Shown here piece after piece: positions 51,151-63,500 of a DNA stretch of 64,000 nucleotides; within the stretch, counting starts at the first letter, position 1, and every line of letters starts with the position of its first letter. The position numbers and the translations under genes are program-made. Source of the stretch: Anastatus disparis (lineage: Eukaryota; Arthropoda; Insecta; Hymenoptera; Eupelmidae); assembly GCA_017163975.1 (NCBI GenBank), contig JAFFSR010000251.1:9362001-9426000 (forward strand), given 5' to 3'. Under the pieces are notes generated by a model. The model did not search any database. It saw only the letters and a program-made list of their open reading frames with translations, and was not told the origin of the DNA.

Positions 51151-51711
51151 AGAATTTCTTTATAAGAAGACTTTTTTCGGACTAAAAAATAGCGATCTAA
51201 TGATTACAAATTTTTTTATTAATAATGAATTTATTAAAATAAATATCTTAAGTTATAATAATTATATAATATGAAATAAAAATTGAGGCTAAGCACGAAC
51301 AACTATCAATATTATGTTTACTCATGTGCAAATATAATATAGTAAATGTGTCCGTTGCTAATGGATGCGTATAGCACACATATACATAAGCCGGTTAGTT
51401 GTGTGCAAGTGTCATTTTCGTGTAGATGTCGATTTTTATTGATAATACCCCCGCCCAAATCTTACATAAGAAACAGTTAAAAATAGTACATTACTCTACT
51501 AGTGAGCAAAATGAGTCGTTCCCTTACAAGTCATTCCCCCACTCAAGCGTAGCAAGAGTGACAAATAAAAGAGTGGGGAACCTATTTTGCCATGGGTGGG
51601 GTATAGAATTTTTACCAACAAGGTGAGCGGAATCCGATTTTTAGCAAAATACCACATTTCCTCACTGTGAGAATGTGGTATTTTAGTCACACAAAACGGG
51701 CGCCGAAAATC
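51151..51711. other. Right inner spacer with two hairpins
   Basis: The spacer between the 12-bp array and the right inverted repeat is AT-rich at first, then GC-richer from about 51,400. Two hairpins are visible: TTCCCCCACTC / GAGTGGGGAA (about 51534-51544 and 51571-51580) and AAAATACCACAT / ATGTGGTATTTT (51646-51657 and 51673-51684). The overlapping frames on the two strands (51426-51626, 51499-51690) are shadows of this palindromic sequence. It may be the right-hand counterpart of the snapback region inside the left inverted repeat, although the sequences do not match directly. Confidence 0.5.
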
Positions 51712-52974
51712 TATTTAAGGAATCACAATTACTCATTAACATCTTTCTATGCATACACTCTTTCTTATAACCTGCTATCGCCATCTATGAATTAAGTTAT
51801 AGAATGCAAACGATACACATCAAAAGAAAAGAACAAAATGGAGTTACATACACATCATTGTTCTTCACTTATAAAATAATTTGAATTTCTTTTGTGCTTG
51901 CTGTTGTGACCGTCACGGTTATGAAATATTACATATTAAATGAAATATTTAAAATTCAATAATATTGTCATTATTATAACAAATTTAATGAATTTAAAAT
52001 AGAATTTTCAATTTATTTGCAAAAAATAAATAAATTTTAAAAAAGCTTTGAGAATTGCTCTTATTACTTTTTACATGTATTTTCAAATAATACAAATAAA
52101 AAAATAAAAATTATAAAAAAAACAGTACTAAATAATATTGTTGTAGTCAATTTTTATTATATGCTCAAATTATTATTTTTCAAATAATAATCATAAAATT
52201 GACACGTATTTTCGAGTATTGAAATTTTTAAATAACTTATGACAATAGGACATTTGCGTATTATCAGTAAAAAATAAAAATTTCATTCATTTTATTATTT
52301 TATTTTGTTTAAATTAGAAATATAAACTTATATCGATTAAATAAATCATTAAATAAATTAACTTCATGTAAATTTATAATATTTTAATCGTCTTTATTCT
52401 TATTATAATAAAAATCTTTATAAATAATATTATTATTATTATTTCTTTTTATTGGCCACCAAAATATATTACACAGCCATTACACTATTTTTATAAATAA
52501 TAGTTCTAAAGGAACTAGCATTGCCATCTATGATCGACGACTACGAATTATATTCGTAAACAATAGCATCAACATAACCCGCTTTTCGAGCAGTTCATTT
52601 AAATGTCAAAACTCGCCGTGAAGTTGCTGCTTGATTTGAAAAATTCCATTCCGTAAATTTTTCACGGAATATCAGTCACTCTAAAATATCAACTTTTAAC
52701 AATTAATTAAAAATACTTAAAAACATTAAATTTAAGGCAGCAAAGGTCGTATCGTCGTTAAATTTAATCAGCTTTCGATAATATTAATTAAAACCAAGAT
52801 TCGTTAATTTTTTCAAAAAATAAATTTTTTATTTTTCGAAATATTAATTTTACAACGAAAATAACTTGACCATTGGATTCCTTGGCCCCGAAAACCCTTA
52901 AAACCATGGTGTTAGTTAATAAAAAAATAAATTATCATACTCAAAACTTAGCCACCACTCTCGCACTGTCACCC

Positions 52975-52976
<2 letters not shown>
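51712..52976 (-). repeat. Right terminal inverted repeat
   Basis: Reverse complement of the left arm 14038-15323, ending in CTCTCGCACTGTCACCCGG at 52976. The same ATTCCGT/ACGGAAT palindrome and both ATAGATGGC motifs are present. Compared with the left arm it has one clear extra segment at 52429-52501 and scattered small differences, concentrated in the inner half. Confidence 0.93.
52417..52501. mobile_element. Short insertion in the right inverted repeat with 12-bp direct flanks
   Basis: The left arm has a single TTATTTATAAA-type site here. The right arm has TTTATAAATAAT twice (52417-52428 and 52490-52501), flanking about 61 bp that includes ATTGGCCACC and ATTACACAGCCATTAC. The arrangement looks like a small insertion with a duplicated target, or a local duplication followed by divergence. 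It is too short to classify. Confidence 0.45.

Positions 52977-53019
<43 letters not shown>
52977..53019. repeat. (TA)n microsatellite at the right end of the giant element
   Basis: Uninterrupted TA repeat of about 21 units directly adjoining the outer terminus. The left terminus is preceded by a shorter TATATATA. It may be the insertion target, possibly expanded since. Confidence 0.95.
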
Positions 53020-53022
<3 letters not shown>

Positions 53023-56000
53023 TTTTTTATGATATTGTAACAACAACAACATGTTGACATTAATTTTCCACGCGTAAAAGCAATTATTATACAGTGTGAG
53101 ACATTAACATGATTTTTATTGACATTTACTCACATTGTAAATTTACAAGCGTGTGCTATAAAAATTTTATTTACATTAATTTAATGAAATTTATTGTGAT
53201 AATGTGCCCCTATTTGTAGGAAACTGTATTTAATGATTAATGCAAGTTTCATAAAATATTTAAAATGTATACAAATTTATAATGCATACAAATTTTTTAA
53301 CTGAAAATTTTATTGCACATCAATGACTTTAAATGTAAATGGATCTTAGGCGTTAATGAGAATTGTAAAATAAAGAACCTTTAACATTTTAAAGTAATTG
53401 TTGTAAAATATTATTATTGAATGATAAGCTTTTGTTACTTATAATTCTTTTGTACTTTAAATGACGTTAAAATTTTTTTTTTCTGAGAAAATAAAAAGTT
53501 AACATGTATAATATGTATATCTAAATAGAACAAAATAAAAATAGAGCTTTTTCAGAATTCAGCTTTTCTATTTAAATCTTAATAATACAAGTTTGAAAAA
53601 TTTGTTTATAGAAAATTTTCTGAGTTATCTTAGGAAAAGAAAATTAAATTAAATTACTTAATAACACTATGAATATTTTTGATTGTTTAAAAAATTTTTT
53701 AACACATTCTTGTAACGTTCAGTCATTTAAACAGTTATTAGAGTGTTTCTTTCGGTAAAAATAATTTTTATTGTTCATTTCAATAATTTATTTATTTTAA
53801 TTCTATCTTTTCTCAAAATTTGTTTCATATGCCAATATATCAAAATGAAATTCGATAGATTAGAGTTGGATACATTATGATTTATTGATGCATTACTTTC
53901 ACAATAATATATATAATGTCAGATTTTCCATTAAAATGTATTAATGAAATTAATATATTAACTTATATAACAAAATTGAAAGTCAATCAATTAGTAAAAC
54001 TTAATTTCACGCATCGCTAAACTTACTCTCCCAGTGTAACTTTGAATTTCTGTATTACGTATTTAAAACTCGATGAATAATCACTTGTCGATAACCATAG
54101 TTTAGTTTTGATTGCATAAAATATAAATGTTGATTGCTTGTAAAAGTCGTCAATCAATTTGCGAACTCGAAGAAACTTTGCTGGCCAGTTATTGATTGGC
54201 GATGCTGAGATTTTTTTTATGAAAAAAAAAAGAAAAAGTATACTCATTGAATAGGGAGTGAAAAAGTTGTAAGTAAAAAACAAAACTATAAAGCTTCGTT
54301 GAGCTTTAATTTATATTGCATAGCTTTGGATTCTTTTTCTTTTATCAAATACCGGAATTCGTTTAATTTAATTTTTTATGGAAAATGTTTCACATTTTAA
54401 TAAATTGAAACCTTTACAATGCAACTACTTTTATTTAAACGTTTCTTGGTTATATTTTAGATAAAAATGAAACAATATTTTATTAGGATTATAAAAAATA
54501 TAAAATGAAAAAAAACAAGTTAGATTAAATAGTGCAATAGTTTTTAAAACATTATTTTAGTTTGAATAAAAAATTTTATTGAAATATTTTTCTTAATTGA
54601 AAATTTGAATATATTGTATAAAATGTTATAATATTTTTTCCATGAATGAAATATGTATTTATTTTTTTTATAATAAGCATATATTGATAATAAACAAATG
54701 AAAAAAATTGAAGAATAAAAGCATAAAATATCATATTTTTCTTTTCATTATTGCTAAACAATTTTGAAATATTCACCAACCTATCAAGACAGATTACTAT
54801 AAGAAAAGTATTTCCATGAATTTATAAAACAAAATCATTTTTAAATTTGACCTATTTTATGAAAAAAAAAGAAAGAAATTGAATTTACTGTGAAGCACCA
54901 AACGGTCTCTCGTGAAAAGCGCAGTGCGCTTGATTTATTTTAGGTCAAGAGAAAATGACATATGTAAATTAGGCAGTAGAGAAAAATATTCTATTTTTTT
55001 TCCTTTCTGTTCGGTCAACGTTTCTCATAGGGAAATTATATTTATTAGCCGAATATTGTATTTAAAGATAAAACATGCATTTCTCGAGTATTAAAATTTA
55101 TGTAAACATATACGAGGCGTAGAAATATTTAATAAATATTAAATTGTGTGCGCAAACGATACAAAGAATTAATAAAGCTTTGGCATATGAAAATTTTAAT
55201 TTGTTTCAGTTGTAGCTTAACAAGCGTTAATTTAATTATTTCACACGTTAACGTTATTATTCTGTTTCGTAGATTTATTCATTTTATGCAAAATTTTATT
55301 TTTATCTTTTTTTTCTATTTCAGCAAACGGGTAATTTATGCAATTATTATCATATATATGTATTAATTTTAATTTTTGAACTATTCATTATCAATTTCTT
55401 TTCCAAACAATTGTAAATTAATTCAGCAAATCAATAAATAAATATTTTTACTTAAAAATTGTTTCAAGAATAAATAATATATGTTAAACTTCAATTTAAA
55501 AATAAAACAACGATTCTTAGAGATTTTCACAAAATAATATTTAACTCGATTGTTTATTCAATCGTCTACTAATTGTGAAATCTTATATAATATTATGATA
55601 AAATGCCAATTTTAAATTTAGAGATATAAAAGAAAAGTTTTTGTTTACTTTCATAGAAAAACATTTGCTTAATCATGCGAAACAGAAAGCTATCTTCTCT
55701 GTACTGAAAAAATGTTTATAAGTAAAATAAACATTTGATAATCTAAGAAATTTAACATGTTTAGTCCGCAGTGCAGTCTATTGCAAAATCAGTATACGCA
55801 CGCGCTTCCTAAAATTTATTTCTTAAAAAGTAAAAAAAAATAACGACAACAATGAGACACTCAGTGAAATAAAAAAAAAACTAAAGAGAGAAGAATTTCT
55901 GTTCTTTCTTTGGCTCAGTACAATTGAGCTCGTAAACTGCTACGTGGAAATACATATATATATGTTCTGATTTTTACGATTTAGTTTACGAAGCAGTTGT

Positions 56001-56451
56001 AACGTACGTGCATTGGTCATAAGAATTTACAACACCTTTTTTTTTAACCGTATGTAGCAAAAAAAAAAGACTTTTGATTGTGATGTTGGGTGTACGTGTG
56101 CTTGTAAAACTGATCCATAAGCTAAATCCAAGAAAGACAAGTTAAAACAAAATAAAGCATTCGTCTAAAACGTGCACCGTGCTATTAAAGTATTGTCAAA
56201 AAGTTTTTTAATTTTGACACGATATTAAAAGAGCAAATCATGGATCGGTTCTATAAATTCAATAGATTGTAAAATAAATGTTTGATTTATGATAGAAAAG
56301 ATTGAATTTATTAAAGTAACAAAGGTTTCTTTTTTTAATTGCTCAAGTTATTACAAAATTATACTATTTGACATTCATTTGTGGAATAAAACCAATAAAT
56401 TATAAGATATCAATCAATAAATTTGAAAATACTTTTCTTGATATGTCAGTA
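53020..56451. other. AT-rich DNA without a recognisable gene
   Basis: Long AT-rich stretch with scattered homopolymer runs. The frames at 54023-54283, 54576-54779, 54912-55094 and 55148-55366 are rich in F, I, K, Y and N and show no domain. The segment around 54,000-54,200 is slightly less AT-rich, but I see no motif in it. Confidence 0.55.
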
Positions 56452-57055
56452 TAGTATTTTTCGATACAAGTGTCCTATGAGTCATTTTCTGGCACGGCGA
56501 GGTTACGCCGTGCCGGGAAATGACACATAGGACACGCGCATCGAACACTATTTTCTAGTACATGTGTGGTAAATCCGCCACACGAAATCTATACCCTTAA
56601 AAAGCAATACTAAACAAAAGCTACGCACTCCACGAATGATAATTCAAATAAAAAAACGAAATCTATGTATCAGTAAAACTAGGCATTCCCCAAATGATAA
56701 ATCGAAAAAAAAGAAACCAAAATTTCAAAAATATACTCATAACGTGAAATTGTATTAAATAATTATTAATACAATATATATAAACTAAAAAACTTGCTAG
56801 TTATTTAAAAACACACACACACATATATATACAAGAATAAGCCGAATGTAAAGCAACTGATTCATCGTTCATACCATCTCTCATGCCGTTAGTCTGTATA
56901 CGCGCATGCGCGTCGCCACACTTATATGCTTTACTAACGTGAAGTACGTGTACGAAATTCACAAAAATCGTCAACTATACCCTGCCAGAAAATGCAACAT
57001 AGGACACGGAACAGGTAGCGCTTCAAGCGGATTTAGCACACGCAGTACTAGAAAA
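56452..57055. mobile_element. Nested snapback element
   Basis: A near-perfect hairpin with 31-bp arms lies at 56469-56499 and 56506-56536 (arm ends TCTGGCACGGCG / CGCCGTGCCGGGA). To its right, a 29-bp inverted pair bounds 56551-57055: TTTTCTAGTAC...TAAATCCGC at the left and its inverted copy at 57027-57055. A partial third copy of the hairpin arm (CCAGAAAATGCAACATAGGA, 56985-57004) lies just inside the right end. The interior is AT-rich, with an ACACACACACACATATATA stretch near 56,811-56,832, and contains no gene. It reads as a MITE or foldback with internal rearrangement. It opens with the same 16-mer, TAGTATTTTTCGATAC, found in the palindrome at 15.6 kb. Confidence 0.75.
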
Positions 57056-58486
57056 AATAAACCAAAACAGTTTCGGATTTTCTAACTATAATTTGTTTAA
57101 CGAAATCAATTTTTTGAACGCTTCGAATGCATTTTTTTTTTTAAATAAGTGAAATTATTTTCAAATACGTTAATTAATTTATCAAAACAATTTAAATACA
57201 ATTGAAACAACACCAACAATTTAATATATGTGTCTCTAAGTATTCTTTCAATTTCATTATGATTATATTTTTCGAAAAAATTTTACAGCCCTGAAGGAGA
57301 ATGCCCTAAAAACGTTTGAAACTTTGACTTTTTAAAATAAACCATCGTTCAAAAAATCAAAAACAGTTGTCATTTATTTTTAATGATTCACTTTACAATT
57401 TAAACATTAACGAATTTGGTTGTATTCATGTCTATAATTATAATAAATTATAATTAATTAACTATTGAATAATAAATGACAGTTACAAATTATTAATAAT
57501 TATTTACAAGTCATAACATAATTTTGGAAATATCTTTTATGCATACAAATTTAACAATCTAATTACATATATGTAATGCAGATCTACATTTATCATCTGC
57601 TTTAGTATCATTTATATCTGTTTGCGTTTAAATATTTAATCATTTATATATTTGGTTATATTTATTGGAATAGTTTTAATGTTATTAGTTCGGATTCTTT
57701 TATGGATTTCAGATTGTTATAAATAAGGTTTTTTAAATAAAAGAGGAAACTTATGTACTTATATGATATGATAATGATATTCCAAAGTATATAATGATAT
57801 GTATAGTAAGAAAATAAAGCGTATTAAAAATTTATTACTACACAAATATAAGAGCAATGGGTTTGTTCCATGTTCGGAATTCAATTTTTTGTACTGTGTT
57901 TATTAATTAAAGAAATTTTAAGATATAAAATTTGATCTTCTTTAAAGATTCATCACTAAAATAACGTACAATTAAGTTCACGTTGTAAGCGAAATATTGA
58001 TTACGCATGCTTGAAACAAAAATTTTCTTCTATAATTTCGTATAATTAGTAATAATTTATAATACAATATTTAAGTATTTCCACATAATTTTAAATCTCA
58101 ATACTGAAGATAAAATATTCTAAAATAAGACCAATCATTATAAGCTCAGCGTAATTATGTCAAATTATTTGCGTATTTTTCAAAAAATTAATAAAATATA
58201 TTTTCCAGATAAATTTTTAATAATAAAATCAGCTGAAGGAAAGTGAAATATAAAATGTAGAAAAATTTTTCATTCGTTCAATCCGTATTCAGCTGTTGAA
58301 CTATGAAGAATCAATTTCGACGATAATAAAAGACATCTATACAAAGATTCCGCGTATATATAGCTAATTTAGCAACGATCGATTTTCAATCTCCCTGCAC
58401 TTCGGCGTTAAGTAAGACGGGCATTTATCGGATAGGGCCACACGTATAACAAAATATATATATACCACTTTTCAATTATCCGTTGC

Positions 58487-58506
58487 GAGAGAGAGAGAGA
58501 GAGAGA
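58487..58506 (+). repeat. (GA)n microsatellite
   Basis: Ten GA units, followed by a few A-rich bases. Confidence 0.95.
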
Positions 58507-58712
58507 AAATTAACGTGGCACATGCATTATTAATGCATCCTCATCGTATACACACCGACAAGTTATTTTCTACATGTGTGTATATATACATATATAGATA
58601 TATGCATATCTAGATTGATAGATAAAGAGAGACAAGTTGGGTTAGGGTCAAAGTTACACAAGATCTTCATTATGCATGGATAAATTCACTGTAGCAACGA
58701 ATATTATAGAAG

Positions 58713-58752
58713 GTAAAGAGAGAGAAAGAGAGAGAATAAGAAGAAGAAGAAG
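58713..58752 (+). repeat. Purine tract, (GA)n then (AAG)n
   Basis: An all-purine run with few exceptions, GAGAGAAAGAGAGAGAATAA then AAG repeats. It could form non-B DNA, but this is common in such genomes. Confidence 0.85.
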
Positions 58753-60289
58753 CCGCTCACAGACATTCACCTCTCCACCCTATTAACGTTAATGAATCTT
58801 AACCCGATCAGAGTAAAGGCATTTTCCAGACAAGTTTCGCATCGCTAATAATCCCTGCTTCTCTATTATACCTCTTGCGTTATATACGTATATATCTCCG
58901 TGTGTGTCTGCATGTATGCGCTGAAAAAGACAGAGAGAAAGACAATGAAACGAGAAGAGAGAAATGCTATTCTTTATGCACGGCGTATATGCATGCATTG
59001 GCTACGTTTACATTACAATTGCACGGCAAGTAAATAGCTTAGAGGATTGTTGAAATATGTTTGTGTGTATACTTGTATTTATGCATCCCTCACGATTGAC
59101 TATGTGCATGTTTAAATCTCGGAAATGCACACATGTATAAAACATTCGGACACATGTTCAAAAGCATCCTATTTACATTTATCATGAGAATTTAACAATA
59201 AATTCAAGCCTTATCTAACTTTAGAATGTTTAGAGAATTATCATTAAAATACATTAAAAATATCTTAGAAAGCTTTAGCGGATCGTAATCTTTTAAGAAA
59301 TAAAATTTCATTAATAAATATATAGATACCATCTATCTCGTGCTTAAGATAAGCAATTTCTTTTTCAAGCAAAAAAAAAATTAGTAGCATAATCACCTTG
59401 TTGAAATTAGGTACATGAAAATTAATTCCAAAAAAAGGAGCTTTTTAGTAACATAACTTATGTATATACAGTTTATAGTTACGGGCAAGCAAAGAAAAGC
59501 TATAAGTTTACACCGACTTGTGGCTATGCACTAGCGAGAGAACATGTAGAACAGTTGGTTGCATACTGGACTTATGATAAATTGTTCTGGCAATGGAAAC
59601 AGCTTGATGTATATATGTATATAGCCGCAAACATGTGTGTGTTCGGTGAGCTCATAAATATACGAATTTTCTGACTTTAAACATGCATACATACGAAGAT
59701 ATTCACAAGTACCGCCATGATTTTCAATAAGGGCCAAGTGTTTAACTGATTCTTAATTGAGTTTATCGATATTATTTGTTTTTCAATAAAGCAATGTATG
59801 TAATGTATATTTTAAAGAGTTAATGGATATTTTAATGCACATTTTAGAGGACTGAAAAGGCAATATACCGGTTCAATCTAGTACCCTAAAACTGGCCCTC
59901 TAGAAGTTAATGGATAGTAATATCAGTTATAATAGTAAAAGATTTTATTGGTAAACTTAATTTTGTTTATCATCACTATTGGGTTTCATTGCACTCTAAA
60001 ATAAATTATAATTTAGCGCGCAAATTTATATTTAATTTGAACTCGATTGATCTTTAAAGATCATTTCGATTAAATTTATTTATTTATTTAATCCTGAATA
60101 ACAAATAAATCACATTATACTACGTGCGTAAAGTAATCCAGCAAGGAAAATAAATTTCCTGTACGCTGGTCTGAAATACAATATAATCTTATATCTAAAT
60201 ACGAGATCAAAATCTATCACTCTTTCTCAAACTATCAGACGCAGGTGACAGGTCTCTCCATACTTTGAACTGGCTTAAAAACTAATTTT

Positions 60290-60583
60290 ACTTAGGTATA
60301 ACTTTAAATTAACACCGAAATTTTTAGATGCTGAGCTGATATTTTTTATCATTATTCAGCCAACGTTTCAGTATCTTTAAAGGGACCTTTTTTAGGACTA
60401 TCAATTACAAACAAAATTACAACCTATAATTAAATACAAATTTAAATAAATTAGAAAACGTGTTTTTATTTTCAAGTTGTCATTTTGTTTGTAATTTATA
60501 GTCCTGAAGAGGTCTCTGTTAAAGGTACCGAAATATTAAAAAATATTAGCATTCAAGACTATTGATGTTAATTTTACCTTAGT
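60290..60583. mobile_element. Foldback element with long imperfect arms
   Basis: The left arm (about 60290-60425) is matched by the reverse complement of the right arm (about 60475-60583). Both contain a GTCCT...GGTCYC..TTTAAAG segment, an AATTACAAACAAAAT segment and a GAAA-flanked CGTT or CGGT word. The central 50 bp is AT-rich spacer. The right arm, forward strand, reads GTCCTGAAGAGGTCTCTGTT and soon after ACCGAAATATT. The left arm, reverse strand, has the related ACTGAAACGTTGGCTGAA. This resembles a hammerhead-like CUGANGA...GAAA arrangement. No open frame is present. Confidence 0.7.
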
Positions 60584-63500
60584 TACACTATTATAATTTT
60601 TTTTTATGTATAATAAACACTTTTTAACTTAATATTTAAAAATTGACGAGAAAGATTTATTAATTTTACAAGTGCAGAATCGTTTATCAATTTTTTCAGT
60701 ACTTTTATTATTTATAGAATTCATAAACTTTTAAATTTTATTACATTGACAAGTCATAAATTTCAACTATCAATTAAAAATCAACTATAATATATTTTAC
60801 TCTACTTTTTATATATAAAATTCTTACAACAATTTATCATATAATCCGAAAAATCAATTTACGAATGCTAACAATCCTCTAATTGGCAACATAGAAAGTT
60901 TTTTTTACTATTTATTAGTAATTAACTAATCAATTATTCGCTTAGTATTTTAAAATAAACAATGATTTTCCAATATTTTTTTTCATGCTACAATCACAGC
61001 GTACATAACGTTGGATTTGAATGTAAATCAAAATGTTTGTTGTTCGCTCAGGCATATAGTCAATCTCTTGTGTTTATTGCATTAAACATGCAAACTAAAG
61101 ACAATATAATACTAATTCTAATTTGCATGAGAGAAAGAGACACAGAGAGAGAACGTATAGGTCGATGCACGTAAGAATGAAGCTCTTTCATTGTTGTACT
61201 ATAAGCCTTTAGGTTGCTTGAACATCAACGAATCTTCTAGTAATATTTATATATATATATATAGAATGATGTTTTCATTATGAATACATCAAGGCTTGTT
61301 AGGTCTAAGCACATTAATTTAATCAGATGTTATGATAAATCATAATTATTATGTAGTAAATCTTAATTAATCATACAATTAATCTTTACTCGTATTTTAA
61401 ATTAATATGGATATCTTTATTAGTTTTTAATATAAGAGTTATACTTGATTCGTAATTAATTCATACAATATGAAAAATAATTAAATAATTCCCAGAAATA
61501 ATTTTTCAGCTCAATCTTAATTTTGTTCGTACTTTTAAATGTTGTTGTATGGTCTCACAATTAATTCCATAGCCTAATGCACTTATGATTAAATTTAAAT
61601 CTATAAATTGATTTTGTAAATTAGATTGCACAAATAGATACCGGCTATTTTAACTGTGATATCATTTTTCAGCACAATATTTATGTAAAGCTTTATGTAA
61701 CACAGCAGTATTATATGCTATATTACACGCCTTTTTGGATCATATTACAGAATACATTTATATCTACCTATCTACTTTAGATACTATAAAATGTAATTTT
61801 ATTTGAAATATATTAAATGTGAAACTAAATATTTTATGATAATTATTAAATACGAGAATTTTATGTCATTGTTTATATTAAATGAAAGCTGTAATGATAA
61901 TTTTAAAAGACCATATGTTTCTTTTTATGATTAAAAATATTGTATTAATATTTTGAAAAATGTTTTTTACCTTATAATTTCGCACAGAAAATTTAAATCA
62001 ACCAGATGTGTTGGACGCGTTTCGATCCCTTTCAGTAGAAATAAAAAATAAAATTTATTCAGAATCATTAACATTAATTTGGTTTTAAAATTGTATGTTT
62101 CTTAACAAAAATTTTTTTATTTTAGCGTTCTAATCATGTATGCGACTAATTATAATAACGTTTACAAAAACGTTTTATTTTTTTAATTTTGTATAAAGAA
62201 ATAAATAGTTATTTCAAGTTACTTTTTATCAGTTATTTATCTTTTTTATCACCAATTTATTGTAAGTGATTTTTTATATCAGAAGTTGCACTGGACGAGA
62301 ATCACATTGGAAAATATAATAAGATATAATTTAAAGAAGCTAAATCATTTCTGATTTTATTAAAATTTCTTGAAATTTTGCTTTTGCTTGAAATCATTAC
62401 TTGCCATAATATTCATCAAAATAAAATTAACTATACAAGATGTAAATATTTATTTGTACAACCAAGCGACATTTGCCTACTATAAAATGTAAATGTTGAG
62501 TTCTGAAAAAAAAATGTGCAATATGCATCAGATACTAGGCAAAAGTAAACACAACAAAAGTATAAAAGTATTTTTCTCTAGTGATTTATCATTTTATCCG
62601 ATTTTACTGTATCAGTCCAATCTGGTTCACGAAATAATTTGCATAAAATAAAAACAGAAAAGAATAAATGCCAACGTAGTTAGGGGTTTTCGGAAAATTT
62701 ATGCAAAAAGAAGAGAAAAAAAAATTAAGAGAAATATGAGAGATGATGAAAGGCAAACTATGTATATTTATAAATGCAAATGGAATGTGAATGTAGCAGT
62801 ATTTTCTTTTAGTAGTTATTTAAAGCTCTCTCCATAAAAGCTTGTAATTATTTTTTTTTTATTTTACATTTTCATATTCATCGTTTCATCTGATTCATTT
62901 TTTTTTAAATCCATTTAATCTCTCAGAGAAAAATTTTACATAAAGAAACTGCAGATGAAACTGTCACGTCTTGATAATTAAAAAAAAAAGAATTTAAGAG
63001 AACGGAATAAAGAAACAGCAAGGTACAACAAAATTTTATTTCAAGTGCATTCGTTTTTGTTCCAAACTTTTATTCGTGATTTCTATAAAGGTTCTATAAA
63101 ATTGTTTAAAAAATGAAAGTTTATTATTCTCATTATATATTAAAAATGTAAATATTAAATTCTCAATGAACAATAAGTAATGAATCAATCGGAAATATTT
63201 TACTATTTAACTTATAATTATAAGAAGCTAAAATGCGAAACTTTAATTGCATTAGGAATTAATTAAGAAAGAAGATTTTTATCTAGTAAAAGGAAGAAAA
63301 GAAAGTATTGGCAATTAGATAACGAAAAGTCAATAATCTTATCTTAACTTTTATATAAAAGAAGACTAAAGATTGTACTTGCAAGAATAAATGTTTTTGA
63401 TATCAATTATTAGAGATAGCGTTTAACGGGAAAAAAATTCTGAAAATTAATAAGATTTAATTAAAGAATTACAGAGATTTATAATGACATCATTAATTTT

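Larger units (their letters stand above)
14038..52976. mobile_element. 38.9-kb composite element bounded by 1.27-kb terminal inverted repeats and filled with tandem arrays
   Basis: The two ends are long inverted copies of one sequence (14038-15323 and 51712-52976), and both outer termini begin CCGGGTGACAGTGCGAGAG. Outside them on each side is TA repeat. Between them, in order, are a nested palindrome, a 141-bp tandem duplication, a GATGGG minisatellite, a 29.7-kb satellite with a 1.11-kb monomer, a 4.3-kb minisatellite with a 12-bp unit, and a short hairpin-containing spacer. No transposase, integrase, polymerase or other recognisable protein is encoded, so it is non-autonomous if mobile. Maverick/Polinton identity is unsupported: there are no genes and the termini do not start AG. 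A foldback-type DNA transposon that holds satellite DNA is the favoured reading. Two opposed insertions of a 1.3-kb repeat around a satellite locus is the main alternative. Confidence 0.7.
57056..60289. other. AT-rich DNA with microsatellites
   Basis: No gene is supported. The segment 58.3-59.1 kb is less AT-rich, with GA and GT simple repeats. The reverse-strand frames at 58789-58998 and 59531-59737 overlap such sequence and have no domain. Confidence 0.5.

Noticed and set aside
14038..52976. Maverick/Polinton or an integrated virus
   Set aside because: No polymerase, integrase, protease or capsid frame is present, and the termini do not start AG. Only the inverted-repeat architecture and large size are similar.
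57290..57335. A second copy of the CCTGAAG...GAAAC motif seen at 60.5 kb
   Set aside because: The words CCTGAAGGAGAATGCC and TTTGAAAC are in the right order, but no stem or flanking similarity to the 60.3-kb element is evident.
58394..58436. 5S rRNA-like words (GTTAAGTAAGACGGGC followed by GGATAGGG)
   Set aside because: Only short, gapped resemblance to the middle of 5S rRNA; flanking 5S sequence is absent. At best it is a decayed fragment.
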